A stretch of 64,000 nt of DNA from Bordetella sp. FB-8 (GTDB taxonomy: Bacteria; Pseudomonadota; Gammaproteobacteria; Burkholderiales; Burkholderiaceae_B). The DNA is taken from positions 1-64,000 of the forward strand of contig NZ_KB907784.1 of assembly GCF_000382185.1 (NCBI RefSeq), in the 5' to 3' direction. Below the pieces are notes generated by a model, which was not told the DNA's origin, did no database searches, and was given only the letters and a program-made list of their open reading frames with translations. A program made the translations under genes and the position numbers. Shown one piece after another: positions 31,491 to 39,772 of the stretch (within the stretch, counting starts at the first letter, position 1; the number at the start of each line of letters is the position of its first letter).

Positions 31491-31523
31491 GCCCCGCTTA
31501 GGTGTTCTTAAGCGGGGTTTTTT
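31491..31523 (+). terminator. Terminator after tRNA-Asn
   Basis: A CCCCGCTTA/TAAGCGGGG stem with a short loop is followed by TTTTTT on the plus strand, 10 nt after the tRNA. Confidence 0.85.
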
Positions 31524-31573
31524 CAGCGAAGCCTTTCGAAGCAGGTTGATCGGCTTTTTACTGGAAAGATTTT

Positions 31574-31649
31574 GCCGGCATAGCTCAGTTGGTAGAGCAG
31601 CGCATTCGTAATGCGAAGGTCGTAGGTTCGACTCCTATTGCCGGCACCA
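31574..31649 (+). tRNA. tRNA-Thr (CGU)
   Basis: This 76-nt cloverleaf runs from GCCGGCATAGCTCAG to GCCGGCACCA. The anticodon loop TTCGTAA gives CGT, reading ACG. CCA is encoded. Its last 13 bp are repeated at 37072-37084, marking it as the attachment site of the following island. Confidence 0.97.
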
Positions 31650-31666
31650 GAAATATCAAGCACTTA

Positions 31667-31695
31667 GGCCAACCTCGCGGGGTTGGCCTTTTGCT
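31667..31695 (+). terminator. Terminator after tRNA-Thr
   Basis: A GGCCAACC/GGTTGGCC stem with loop TCGCGG and then TTTTG on the plus strand. A near copy of this terminator also follows the distal att repeat at 37103. Confidence 0.7.
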
Positions 31696-31758
31696 TTTCT
31701 GCGATCATGTACCCTCTGTGTACCCCGCAGCGACCAATTTACCGGCAAGGGCGCCAGC

Positions 31759-31957
31759 TCATTGCGCGGCTCCTTTCCAGTTGATCTCTGCATCAATAGC
31801 ACAGGCCAGTTCGGAAGCCAGCCAAAGGATGTTGCCTCGATCGCGGGGGGAATAATCCCTCGAATGCCTCGTGCCCTTGTCCGTACAACAACACCAGCAG
31901 GGACGATAGTTGGGCGGCGCGCATTTCCAGATCGCTGGAGCCGGTGCGATTATTCAT
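31759..31957 (-). pseudogene. Small phage-like gene with frameshift
   Basis: From the ATG at 31957 the frame reads MNNRTGSSDLEMRAAQLSSL then LVLLYGQGHEAFEGLF, then shifts in a run of six C residues. The continuing frame reads RGNILWLASELACAID then AEINWKGAAQ to a TGA at 31759. The 199-nt span is not a multiple of three. Restoring one base would give a protein of about 66 aa. I do not recognise its function. The start overlaps the stop of the upstream gene (ATGAATAA), as in compact phage operons. Confidence 0.5.
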
Positions 31958-32183
31958 GGCACACCCCCGCGATCAGATCAGCCATGCCGGCAGCAAAGCC
32001 CGCATCGAAGCCGCCGCAGGACTCGGAATAACCAGCCGTGGGGGCGGCCGGCAGGCCAGTAATGTATGCCGCGCGTTGCTGGTCGCAGTACACAGCCAGT
32101 GTGTAGCCGTGCTGGGCGAACCAAGACGCGGCAGGCTTGCGGCCGGCGTCGAAGGCAGATTGGTAGTGAGCGCCCTTATGCAG
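31950..32183 (-). CDS. Small phage-like protein, possible CTG start
   Basis: This open frame of 78 codons reads HKGAHYQSAFDAGRKPAAS, WFAQHGYTLAVYCDQQ, AAYITGLPAAPTAGY and GGFDAGFAAGMADLIAGVCHE. No ATG, GTG or TTG precedes this conserved-looking part in frame; an upstream stop closes the frame. A CTG at 32183 lies 5 nt after a perfect AGGAGG (within CAAGGAGGCGACC) and overlaps the end of the upstream gene by 8 nt. Either CTG is the start or an ATG was mutated. Function unknown; phage-like by context. Confidence 0.45.
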   Translation of the reverse strand: MHKGAHYQSAFDAGRKPAASWFAQHGYTLAVYCDQQRAAYITGLPAAPTAGYSESCGGFDAGFAAGMADLIAGVCHE

Positions 32184-32496
32184 GGTCGCCTCCTTGCAAC
32201 GCGGCCCGTATGACGGGCTTCACTTTTTTTTCTTTGAAGTCATCGCTGTCGGAGAGCAGATGATCCGCACGAATCTCTGCCATGCCACAGCCTAGGCTGG
32301 CCGAGTGCTTGATCGACTCCAGCAACGCAAATTCGCTAGTTTGTTTTTCTTCAGTTCTGGACCCTATGGCACGGAACAGTTCCGCCAATGCGCAAAGCGT
32401 CTCGCCCGCATGGCGCATCCGTTCGATAGCGCCATTTTCAAGCTGGAGAGCAATGTGATTGATTTGCGCAGACGTGCGCGAGGGATGGTTAGCCAT
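32176..32496 (-). CDS. Small phage-like protein of unknown function
   Basis: This 106-aa protein from the ATG at 32496 has AAAGGAGG 7 nt upstream. The sequence is helical and polar (MANHPSRTSAQINHIALQLE, ETLCALAELFRAIGSRTEE, KHSASLGCGMAEIRADHLL). No domain was recognised. It heads a three-gene minus-strand series pointing towards tRNA-Thr, where an integrase gene would be expected in an intact element. Confidence 0.6.
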   Translation of the reverse strand: MANHPSRTSAQINHIALQLENGAIERMRHAGETLCALAELFRAIGSRTEEKQTSEFALLESIKHSASLGCGMAEIRADHLLSDSDDFKEKKVKPVIRAALQGGDPA

Positions 32497-32516
32497 GAAT
32501 GGCCTCCTTTGTCGGG

Positions 32517-32729
32517 TTAGACCCCCTCCCTACGCCAATAGGGTGGGCGAGCACACGCAGGGTTGGCGTACCGGTGACAAAGGAAACCGGCGTGCACAAG
32601 GGCACCTCCGCCAGGCCCGCCCAAAGGACGCGCATCGGCTGCGGACGAAAAAATACCACCGGTAGGCGGTTGTCCGCCTTTGTCAGTTTCAGGACGCCAA
32701 TCCTGACTGCCGTTGGTGCGGCAGTTCAA
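32517..32729 (-). CDS. Possible leader ORF of the phage-like operon
   Basis: This 70-codon frame ends 20 nt before the 106-aa gene. It reads GGPGGGALVHAGFLCHRYAN and ends PPYWRREGV. Similar Gly/Cys/His-rich leader frames are commonly seen before small prophage genes, but coding is unproven, and the segment may instead be structured leader RNA (PPTGGIFSS region, GC-rich). Confidence 0.25.
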   Translation of the reverse strand: MNCRTNGSQDWRPETDKGGQPPTGGIFSSAADARPLGGPGGGALVHAGFLCHRYANPACARPPYWRREGV

Positions 32730-32822
32730 TCGTTATCGGCCTCCCCTCTTCTATTCGCAAGATATTGTTTTCTCGCCTCCGAGCGTCTACGTTGCCTTAC
32801 TGGTGATCTATCTCTGCCCGGG

Positions 32823-33395
32823 CTATGAACGCTGATCTGCAGCGAAAAACTCATGCTGACAAAAACGGCACACAAGTGCGGCACTCTTCACTGTTTCTGC
32901 ACATCGCGGGCAAACCTTAGTAGATCCCTCAACGTCATGACCCAAGGAGGGCGAAGTGAGACCAGATGACGGCTGTTGCGCCGAAACCGCGGCTTCTTGC
33001 TCCTGCAGGATTGCCTGCCGAAATTGCAACGGCGACGATACGCCAATGATCGGTTCAATTGGATTGCCTGCGCCAGAGATGATGATTGAGCCGAAATTGA
33101 AGATGCGCCCAAGAATGCCCTGGCGGACTTGCACGCTCTCAATCCTCTGAATATTCATCTCCATCGTGCTTCGCCGAATAAATCCTCGCTTAACGATGGC
33201 GCGCTTATTGGTTACCGCAAGCTCGATCGAGTTGTAATCGATAGCGATAATTAAAAGCACAAGAAGCCCAAGACCAAGCGCCAGAATTAGGATGACCCCG
33301 ACCACTATCCCTAATGCGTATCGCCATAGGCTTGGCCTGCCCCAATAGACGATTTCCTCGCCGGGAGTTAGATTTTTTTCAACGTAGCTCGCCAT
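32823..33395 (-). CDS. Membrane PH-domain protein with C-terminal zinc ribbon
   Basis: This 190-aa protein from the ATG at 33395 (MASYVEKNLTPGEEIVYWGR) has a short N-terminal bPH segment, a membrane hairpin near 26-51 (YALGIVVGVILILALGLGLL), and a bacterial PH-like domain (ELAVTNKRAIVKRGFIRRST, MNIQRIESVQVRQGILGRIF). A polar linker leads to a four-cysteine zinc ribbon (CPRCAETVKSAALVCRFC). Bacterial PH-2 proteins are often membrane-stress or defence-associated; the function here is unknown. It is AT-richer than the core genome and lies inside the tRNA-Thr island. Confidence 0.8.
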   Translation of the reverse strand: MASYVEKNLTPGEEIVYWGRPSLWRYALGIVVGVILILALGLGLLVLLIIAIDYNSIELAVTNKRAIVKRGFIRRSTMEMNIQRIESVQVRQGILGRIFNFGSIIISGAGNPIEPIIGVSSPLQFRQAILQEQEAAVSAQQPSSGLTSPSLGHDVEGSTKVCPRCAETVKSAALVCRFCQHEFFAADQRS

Positions 33396-33958
33396 GATTT
33401 CCTCATTTATAAAAACTACTGCCCCGCAGAATCTTTGCACGGTGATCGTACACTGAGGCCCGCTAGATTCTTAGATCACCGCGAATGGTGCATGCCGCCT
33501 TGGTGCTTACGGCTCACACGTCAAACACGCCCCCAGGGCTACAAGGCTCTTCTAAGGTCAGAGTCGATGGTCGGCCTACCTTAACGAGATTTCGGATTTT
33601 CCCTCTGTAGCCATCTCCAATCGGTATAGGCTGGGTGAAGGTAACTTGCTCGCCAAGCTGCGCGATTTGGCAAGATGGGGTGGTATTTCACCAACCCCTC
33701 GGACATCTAAGGGGGTAGCGTTTCGCTACCCCCTTGCGGTGCTCTCGAGTGTCGAGGATGGAGGGCGGCTTTTGCATCCCGCCGCCATGGTCACCCGCTG
33801 CGACTCGTTCAGGTGCTGCGGGCAGCGCGGTGTTCAGCTTCGCAACTATGCGGACCCGTATCTGCGAGGTTATTCGCGCGGAAGTGAACGCAATGAGGCG
33901 CGCCGAGGCTAGGCGTTCCGGCTTTTCGCCCCATCGGGCTAGGCGCTGGCGAAAGAGG
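33396..33958. other. Island segment without confident gene; two adjacent hairpins
   Basis: This segment holds no frame I can support firmly. A plus-strand frame 33646-33912 (TTG start) contains VTRCDSFRCCGQRGVQLRN and YLRGYSRGSERNEARRG and may be a short phage-type gene or its remnant. At 33709-33735 a perfect 12-bp stem AAGGGGGTAGCG/CGCTACCCCCTT closes on TTT. Just before it GGGGTGG/CCAACCCC can pair at about 33677-33698. Neither is followed by a T-run. Confidence 0.4.
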
Positions 33959-34259
33959 TCAGGCCGCCAGCGGCTCTACGCTCAGACGCAGGCCCATGGC
34001 ATGCGGCACTTTGGTCAAGGTGTCGACAGTGGGATTGCCCTGTTCGCTCAGGGCGCGGAACAGCACCTTTTCACCCAGCCCGGCACGGCGGGTCACTTCG
34101 GCCATGCCATGCGCCTTGGCGACGTGGCGAAGCGCCACCAGCAGCGCTTGCAGGGTCTTCCATCTCCAGTACGGCATCCAAGTATGCTGCGGCCTCGGCG
34201 GGGTCCTTTATGGCCTGGTCCATGTGCTCGTCCCACTTGGTATCGCGCGCGGTATTCAT
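33959..34259 (-). pseudogene. Frameshifted addiction-module antidote protein (COG3636-type)
   Basis: From the ATG at 34259 the frame gives MNTARDTKWDEHMDQAIKD and AAAYLDAVLEMEDP, the N-terminus of the addiction-module antidote family. A shift within CCTGCAAGCGCTGCTG moves the rest into another frame: LLVALRHVAKAHGMAEVTRR, GLGEKVLFRALSEQGNPT and GLRLSVEPLAA, the HTH part of the same family, ending at 33959. Its usual RelE-type killer partner is absent. It is probably inactive unless the ribosome frameshifts. Confidence 0.75.
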
Positions 34260-34263
34260 GGTG

Positions 34264-34551
34264 TCAGACAAGCCGTAATTCAAGGCGCTTGCCCACGGCT
34301 GCCGCGTACTTACGCAGCGTAGCCAGGGACGGCGACGGCTTGCCTGTCACCAGTGCATTTTCCAGGCGAGCGACAGCAGGGGCCTTGGTGCCCATGCGTT
34401 CAGCCACCTGGGCCTGAGTCAGACCCGCATCCGTGCGTGCGTGAAGGATGGCGTCCAGCATGGGCATTTCCTCACGCTCGATGCGCGCGTACTCTGCCCG
34501 CACCTTGGGATTGGACAAGGCCTTCGCCTTCAATTCTTTATGCGTCAGCAT
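34264..34551 (-). CDS. higA: XRE/HigA-type antitoxin
   Basis: This 95-aa helix-turn-helix protein ([20 protein letters not shown]) has the HTH at LTQAQVAERMGTKAPAVARLE and conserved PSPSLATLRKYAAAVGKRLE. It matches antitoxins paired with HigB/Gp49-like toxins. It overlaps the toxin gene by 14 nt. It should neutralise the toxin and repress the pair's promoter (family knowledge). Confidence 0.85.
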   Translation of the reverse strand: MLTHKELKAKALSNPKVRAEYARIEREEMPMLDAILHARTDAGLTQAQVAERMGTKAPAVARLENALVTGKPSPSLATLRKYAAAVGKRLELRLV

Positions 34552-34813
34552 TTTTCACCTCTCTCATACGGACTTCTGCAATTTGCCGCTGTCTGGGCGG
34601 TGTCTTGGCGGACTTCTTCACAAAGCTGTGAAGCATCACGATGCGCTGCCCCACTAATGTGCAATAAAAACACGCGCGCAAATCCCTCGGCCCCTTCAAT
34701 CGCAGTTCAAGCAGCCCATCACCAAAGGCCTTGGTGTGCGGCTCTCCAAGATTCGCCCCCATCACTTCCATACGGTCCGTCAGGCTGAGCCGGCGGGGGT
34801 CTTCGGTTTCCAT
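34538..34813 (-). CDS. higB: HigB/RelE-type toxin, N-terminally short
   Basis: This 91-aa protein from the ATG at 34813 shows the Gp49/RelE-family core: [39 protein letters not shown] and [17 protein letters not shown]. Family members are usually about 100-120 aa, and the first about 20-25 residues (the N-terminal strand and helix) have no counterpart; an in-frame TAG lies just upstream. The 5' side adjoins the divergent chemoreceptor region. It may be a truncated, inactive toxin. Confidence 0.75.
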   Translation of the reverse strand: METEDPRRLSLTDRMEVMGANLGEPHTKAFGDGLLELRLKGPRDLRACFYCTLVGQRIVMLHSFVKKSAKTPPRQRQIAEVRMREVKNADA

Positions 34814-35000
34814 GCACTATCTGACTACAGCCTCAGCAAATAATTCTGACTATTTATGGGCCTTATCTTTAGCGCTATCTACTAAACTCGGAGGAATTTC
34901 AAGCCTTCCAGGGTGCATTGCGTCGCCGCCTTTGCAATATGCTAAACAACTGGTTGCATATTCCGGACAACCAGTTACATGGCCATTGACCGAGGTTATC

Positions 35001-37031
35001 GTGTTTCACACACTGCGCGCACGCCTGATTGCCATTTCCACCATCATCGCAACACTAGCTTTGATCGTGCTATCGATTGCGGCCTTCGTGATTGTGCGTG
35101 ATAACACCCTGGCCAAATTGGACGAAAACATAAACGGCACCACACGCCAGTACGCCCGGGAGCTGGCGGAGTGGGTGCAGAACAACCAGCGCATCGCCAG
35201 CGCCGCCAAGCAGGCGGCGAAGTTGGCCAACCCCATGCCTGCCCTCGACACAGCAAGGCTGGCGGGGGGAGTGGATTCGGTCGGTCTTGGCTTGGCAGAC
35301 AAACGCTTTGCCTACAGCGGGTGGACAGCCCCAGCGGGCTATGACCCCACAACGCGCCCCTGGTACAAGCTTGCGGCTGAGACAGGACGTCCCGCCATTA
35401 CACCGCCCTATGCCGATATGAACGGCGTTGTCTGGGTGAGCTTCGTAGATCCCATCGTGGATGGCGGCAAGATCATCGGAGTCACCACAGCCGACACGCA
35501 ACTCACCTCGGTCGCCAAGAAGGTCAACGGCATCCATCCCACGGGCAAGAGTTTCGCCGTATTAGTCGACGGTGCGAACGACACCATCCTGGCCTACGCA
35601 CGCAAGGAGTTGATTGCCAAGCCGGTGACGGACCTGGCCGCCGGCTTGAACGCCGCGCTGCTAAAGCGCTTGGTAGCCAACGCAGGCCATGCCGAAGTAC
35701 CCATCAACGGCGCCACGCAAATGGTATATGCCGCCAAGGTCGAAGGCACGCCGTGGATTCTGTTGACAGCAGTCGATCGCGCCGATGCCACCGCTTCCCT
35801 GGCTACGCTCAAGCATACGGCCTCCCTCGTTACCTTGCTGTGCGTGCTTGTAGCAGCAGCATTGATGTGGGCGTTTGTCAGCCGGCAACTGCGTCGCCTG
35901 GTCGTAGTGCGCAACGCGCTGGACGACATCGCTTCGGGTGAAGGCGACCTGACGAGGCGCATGGATGTCTCGGGCCGTGATGAACTGACGCAGATTGCCA
36001 GCGCCTTCAACCGCTTTGCCGACAAGCTTAATACCGTGCTTCTGCGTATTCGCGATGCCTCCGAATCAGTGCGCACCGCATCCAGCGAAATCGCGGCTGG
36101 CAACACCGATCTGTCCTCGCGCACCGAGCAGCAGGCAGCTTCGCTGGAAGAAACGGCTGCTTCGATGGAAGAGCTGGCAGCAACGGTCAAACAAAATACC
36201 GAAAACGCGCACCAAGCCAATCAATTGGCGGCCAGCGCCTCGGAAGTGGCCGAGCGCGGCGGCTCCGCCGTCGCGGATGTCGTGGATACGATGCAGGCCA
36301 TTTCGGGCAGCTCCAGCAAGATTGCCGAGATTGTGTCGGTGATTGACGGCATTGCGTTCCAAACGAATATTCTGGCCTTGAACGCAGCGGTGGAAGCGGC
36401 CCGCGCCGGGGAACAGGGCAAGGGCTTTGCCGTGGTGGCCGGCGAAGTGCGGACATTGGCTCAGCGTAGCGCTCAGGCCGCCAAGGAAATCAAGCAGTTG
36501 ATCGAGGACTCGGTCAGCAAGGTATCCATCGGTTCGGATCAAGTGGCGCGCGCCGGGTATACGATGCAAGAGATCGTGGCCTCGGTCAAGCGCGTGACCG
36601 ATATCATGGGCGAGATTTCAGCGGCGTCCCAAGAACAGTCCAGCGGCATTGATCAAGTCAATCTTGCGGTGTCGCAAATGGACACGACGACGCAGCAAAA
36701 CGCGGCATTGGTCGAGCAATCGGCCGCGGCAGCCCTTTCACTGCAGGATCAGTCCGCGGAGTTGAGCAAAGTTGTGTCAATGTTCAAGCTGGATGGATCG
36801 CAGGTCATCGATGTTGACGCCATGCTCGTCAAATCAACGACTCAAGCCAAGCCCGCGCCCGCGTCTTCGCCAGCCAAACGGGCGATCGCCACACCGGCTG
36901 CATCAGCGAATTCGAAACCTACCTCCACAAAAATTAGGACTGATCCTGCCTTGTTGAAGTCCGCCGCGCGCGCAGCGAAAGCAGCGCCGCCCAATGCTGG
37001 CAGCGCAAGCGATGACTGGGAAAGTTTCTGA
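35001..37031 (+). CDS. Chemoreceptor with dCache sensor domain (island-borne)
   Basis: This 676-aa methyl-accepting protein starts at the GTG at 35001, with GAGG 5 nt upstream (the frame is open further 5' but without membrane-protein logic). TM1 is near 8-30; the periplasmic dCache_1 domain has [19 protein letters not shown] and [20 protein letters not shown], typical of amino-acid or organic-acid sensors. TM2 is near 287-308, followed by HAMP and the MA signalling domain ([20 protein letters not shown]). It ends in the DDWESF tether for CheR/CheB. It lies at the distal end of the tRNA-Thr island. Confidence 0.9.
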   Translation: MFHTLRARLIAISTIIATLALIVLSIAAFVIVRDNTLAKLDENINGTTRQYARELAEWVQNNQRIASAAKQAAKLANPMPALDTARLAGGVDSVGLGLADKRFAYSGWTAPAGYDPTTRPWYKLAAETGRPAITPPYADMNGVVWVSFVDPIVDGGKIIGVTTADTQLTSVAKKVNGIHPTGKSFAVLVDGANDTILAYARKELIAKPVTDLAAGLNAALLKRLVANAGHAEVPINGATQMVYAAKVEGTPWILLTAVDRADATASLATLKHTASLVTLLCVLVAAALMWAFVSRQLRRLVVVRNALDDIASGEGDLTRRMDVSGRDELTQIASAFNRFADKLNTVLLRIRDASESVRTASSEIAAGNTDLSSRTEQQAASLEETAASMEELAATVKQNTENAHQANQLAASASEVAERGGSAVADVVDTMQAISGSSSKIAEIVSVIDGIAFQTNILALNAAVEAARAGEQGKGFAVVAGEVRTLAQRSAQAAKEIKQLIEDSVSKVSIGSDQVARAGYTMQEIVASVKRVTDIMGEISAASQEQSSGIDQVNLAVSQMDTTTQQNAALVEQSAAAALSLQDQSAELSKVVSMFKLDGSQVIDVDAMLVKSTTQAKPAPASSPAKRAIATPAASANSKPTSTKIRTDPALLKSAARAAKAAPPNAGSASDDWESF

Positions 37032-37071
37032 GCGAGCGCTACGGTCGGGAAACATGCCGCAGGACGCTGTC

Positions 37072-37084
37072 ATTGCCGGCACCA
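37072..37084 (+). repeat. Distal att repeat of the tRNA-Thr island
   Basis: ATTGCCGGCACCA is identical to the last 13 bp of tRNA-Thr (31637-31649) in the same orientation. The flanking terminator-like sequence at 37103-37130 resembles that after the tRNA, so this looks like the chromosomal side of the original attB. Confidence 0.8.
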
Positions 37085-37102
37085 ATACACCCAAAGCACA
37101 TA

Positions 37103-37130
37103 GGCCAATCTCTCGGGGTTGGCCTTTTTT
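37103..37130 (+). terminator. Terminator after the island chemoreceptor/att repeat
   Basis: GGCCAA/TTGGCC pairing (GGCCAATCTCTCGGGGTTGGCC) is followed by TTTTTT on the plus strand, 72 nt after the chemoreceptor stop. Confidence 0.75.
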
Positions 37131-37151
37131 CTGCCGGGCCCGTCCCGGAAT

Positions 37152-38009
37152 CTACGCCATGAAAACAAGCGAACGGTGCGCGCCGATGCCCGCCGCGACG
37201 CCCGACGCCGACGCAAAAGTCGCGTTGGTCATGGCGGTCGATGCATCGCCCGCTGCAAAGACGCCGGGCACGCTTGTCTCCTTGAATCCGTCGGCGCGAA
37301 TCAAGGGACCAAGCGGCCCTTCGTCCAAGGCGCAGCCGAGCTGACAGGCGAGATTGCTGGCCAGTTCCGTCCGCGCGCCGATGAACAATGCGTCAATTGA
37401 AATGACCCGGCCGTCGACCAGGCGCAGTGCGTCGAGGTCCGGGGCGTCTCCCAATACTTGCGCCACCGGTGTGCGTTCAATGCTCACCTGGCGCGCCTGC
37501 AAGAGAGCGGCCTGCTCTTCATCCGGCTCGACAATCCCCTGTGTAAACCATGTCGTAGATCCCCAATCGGGAATCAATATGGCCTGGTGCACCGAGAGTT
37601 CATGGGTGGCTAAAACGCCAAGGCGCCGTCCGCCTACTTCATAGCGGTGGCAATAAGGACAATGCAGCACACTGGTGCCCCATCGCGCTTCGAGCCCCGG
37701 AAGATCCGGCAGTTTGTCCCGAATGCCGGTCGCAAGGATCAGCCGTCTCGCCCTGGCATGAAAGCCATCAGTCAGCTCGACATGAAAATCGCTGATCTCG
37801 CCGCAAACCCTTTGCGCTTCCCCCTTGACCAGGGTCACCGTCGGATATTTGAGTAGTTGCGCAGCGGCTGCAGCGATGATCTGAGCGGGGGCCACGCCAT
37901 CCTGGCCGAAAAATCCGTGCGCGTGAGAGGCGAAGCGATTGCGTGGCCGGCCCGCGTCGATCAGCAGATTGCGGCGCATCGACTCGCCGTAGGCATACAG
38001 TCCCACCAC
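37152..38009 (-). CDS. Thioredoxin-reductase-like flavoprotein lacking its first FAD motif
   Basis: This 285-aa frame matches NAD(P)/FAD-dependent oxidoreductases of the TrxB-like group: NLLIDAGRPRNRFASHAHGF, RARRLILATGIRDKLPDLPG, a CxxC in HCPYCHRYEVGG, and C-terminal VPGVFAAGDASTAMTNATFA. The N-terminal GxGxxG Rossmann motif is absent from the frame, and a stop (TAG) precedes it. A remnant-like TALIVGGRSVATA occurs about 100 bp upstream in a different frame context (38113-38150). The gene is probably 5'-degenerate and may be a pseudogene. It lies just outside the tRNA-Thr island. Confidence 0.65.
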   Translation of the reverse strand: MVGLYAYGESMRRNLLIDAGRPRNRFASHAHGFFGQDGVAPAQIIAAAAAQLLKYPTVTLVKGEAQRVCGEISDFHVELTDGFHARARRLILATGIRDKLPDLPGLEARWGTSVLHCPYCHRYEVGGRRLGVLATHELSVHQAILIPDWGSTTWFTQGIVEPDEEQAALLQARQVSIERTPVAQVLGDAPDLDALRLVDGRVISIDALFIGARTELASNLACQLGCALDEGPLGPLIRADGFKETSVPGVFAAGDASTAMTNATFASASGVAAGIGAHRSLVFMA

Positions 38010-38208
38010 CGCCGACCGGCTCTGGGCAATGGCCTGCTATCCGACATCGCGCCATTGCACCGCCGAAAAGTGTGGATGACTGTGCCACGCAGTTGCAACA
38101 GACCGGCCACCCACTATCAATGCTGTCCCGACGCGGCACACTGCCGCCCGTATGGTGGAGGCCGCATGCGCGCGCAAGAGCGTGTGCGAAGCGGCCGGGC
38201 TTGAGCGT

Positions 38209-39195
38209 TCAATCCAGGTTTTCGACCTGTGCCGATTTATGCGACAAACCCTTGGGCAAGGGAAAGGAAACACTCTCCTCCAACCCTTGCATGGTGCGCA
38301 CCGACACCGCACCCAGTTCCTTGACGCGGGCCACCACCTGCTGCACCAGCAGCTCGGGCGCGGAGGCGCCGGCCGTGATGCCCACCCGGCGGCTGCCCGC
38401 CAGCCAGGCCGGATCGATGGCATCCGCGCCGTCGATCAGATAGGCCGACGCGCCCTTGCGCTCGGCCACTTCGCGCAGGCGGTTGGAGTTGGAACTGTTG
38501 ACGCTGCCCACGACCAGCACCACATCGCAGTCTGGCGCCATGACCTTGACAGCGTCCTGGCGGTTCTGGGTGGCATAGCAGATGTCGCTTTTCTTGGGTT
38601 CGACGATCTGCGGAAAACGCGTCTTGAGCGCAGCCGACACCGCCGCGGCGTCATCGACCGAAAGCGTGGTCTGCGTGACAAAGGCCAGGTTGTCCGGATC
38701 GCGGATCTGCAGCTGTGCCACATCTTGGACTGTCTCGACCAGGTGCATGCCGCCTTCGGACTGGCCCAGCGTGCCCTCGACCTCGGGGTGGCCCTTGTGG
38801 CCGATCATGATGATCTCGCGGCCGGCCGCGCGCATGCGAGCGACCTCGATGTGTACCTTTGTGACCAGCGGGCAGGTGGCGTCGAAGACGCGCAGGCCGC
38901 GGCTTTCGGCCTCGGCGCGCACGGCCTTGGACACGCCGTGCGCCGAGAACACCACGATGGAACCGGCGGGCGCCTGGTCCAGCTCGTCGATGAACACCGC
39001 ACCCTTGGCGCGCAAATCGGACACCACATAGCGGTTGTGCACGATCTCGTGACGCACATAGATGGGGGCGCCGTGCAGCGCGAGCGCGCGCTCGACGATC
39101 TCGATGGCGCGATCCACGCCGGCGCAAAAGCCGCGCGGCTGGGCCAGCACGACCTCGGCGCCCGGCTGCGTGACCGTCGATGCGGCATGGCTCAT
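38209..39195 (-). CDS. ispH: 4-hydroxy-3-methylbut-2-enyl diphosphate reductase
   Basis: IspH is the last enzyme of the MEP isoprenoid pathway, an Fe-S protein yielding IPP and DMAPP. The protein is 328 aa from the ATG at 39195. Cluster cysteines: Cys24 in [12 protein letters not shown], one in [12 protein letters not shown] and one in [10 protein letters not shown]. The catalytic Glu lies in [10 protein letters not shown]. It is coupled to the FKBP gene upstream by a TGATG overlap. It supplies precursor for the hopanoid genes further right. Confidence 0.96.
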   Translation of the reverse strand: MSHAASTVTQPGAEVVLAQPRGFCAGVDRAIEIVERALALHGAPIYVRHEIVHNRYVVSDLRAKGAVFIDELDQAPAGSIVVFSAHGVSKAVRAEAESRGLRVFDATCPLVTKVHIEVARMRAAGREIIMIGHKGHPEVEGTLGQSEGGMHLVETVQDVAQLQIRDPDNLAFVTQTTLSVDDAAAVSAALKTRFPQIVEPKKSDICYATQNRQDAVKVMAPDCDVVLVVGSVNSSNSNRLREVAERKGASAYLIDGADAIDPAWLAGSRRVGITAGASAPELLVQQVVARVKELGAVSVRTMQGLEESVSFPLPKGLSHKSAQVENLD

Positions 39196-39671
39196 CACAG
39201 CACTCCCAGAATGGCGACATCCAGCGTCAAGGCATTGCCGGCCAGCGGATGGTTGAAGTCGAACAGCGCCCACTCGTCGTTGATCTCTTTGAGGATGCCC
39301 GAGTAGCGGCCGCCGTTGGGCGCGGCGAACTCGACCATGTCGCCCGGATCGAACGCGGCATCCTCGCCCGCATGCTCGCTCAGCATGGCGCGCGAGACAC
39401 GCTGGACGAGTTCGGGATTGCGCTGACCGTAGGCGGCCGTGGGCGGCAGCGTGACGCTCAAGCGCTCGCCTTCGCCATGGCCAACCAGCGCAGCCTCCAT
39501 ATCGGGAGACCACTGGCCACTGCCCATCTGCAAAGTGGCTGGACGACCGTCGAAGGTGTCGATGAAGACTTCGCCTTCGGCCGGGCCCGATGCCAGCACG
39601 ATGCGGTAATGCAAGGTCAGGTAGGAATCCGCACGGATCAAATTGTTCATTTCGGCACTCGGGGCGTTCAA
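39195..39671 (-). CDS. slpA: FKBP-type peptidyl-prolyl isomerase SlpA
   Basis: This 158-aa SlyD/SlpA-type isomerase starts at a TTG (39671) preceded by AAGGTGG; an ATG at 39650 is the alternative. FKBP blocks: [32 protein letters not shown] and [18 protein letters not shown], with the inserted chaperone flap [17 protein letters not shown] and closing [18 protein letters not shown]. It commonly neighbours ispH in proteobacteria. Confidence 0.93.
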   Translation of the reverse strand: MNAPSAEMNNLIRADSYLTLHYRIVLASGPAEGEVFIDTFDGRPATLQMGSGQWSPDMEAALVGHGEGERLSVTLPPTAAYGQRNPELVQRVSRAMLSEHAGEDAAFDPGDMVEFAAPNGGRYSGILKEINDEWALFDFNHPLAGNALTLDVAILGVL

Positions 39672-39772
39672 GTTCTGCCACCTTGATCAATTGTTCGCAA
39701 ACTTTGATTTTAGAGCGTAATGATGCAGCCCCCGCACACCCCTTCCGTTTCCCCGTCCCCGGAGCCACAAAC

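Larger units (their letters stand above)
31637..37084. mobile_element. tRNA-Thr-associated genomic island
   Basis: A perfect 13-bp direct repeat ATTGCCGGCACCA bounds the segment: 31637-31649 inside tRNA-Thr and 37072-37084. The next about 45 bp after each copy are also similar (GCAC.TAGGCCAA.CTC.CGGGGTTGGCC). Duplication of a tRNA 3' end is the hallmark of site-specific integration by tyrosine recombinases. The 5.4-kb cargo comprises small phage-like genes, a PH-domain protein, decayed toxin-antitoxin genes and a chemoreceptor. No integrase gene remains, so the island is probably fixed. Confidence 0.75.

Noticed and set aside
33734..34417. 227-codon plus-strand frame across the antidote and HigA genes
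   Set aside because: Most of it is antisense to the toxin-antitoxin genes with Arg/Ser-rich composition; only the part before 33912 could be real and is described separately with low confidence.
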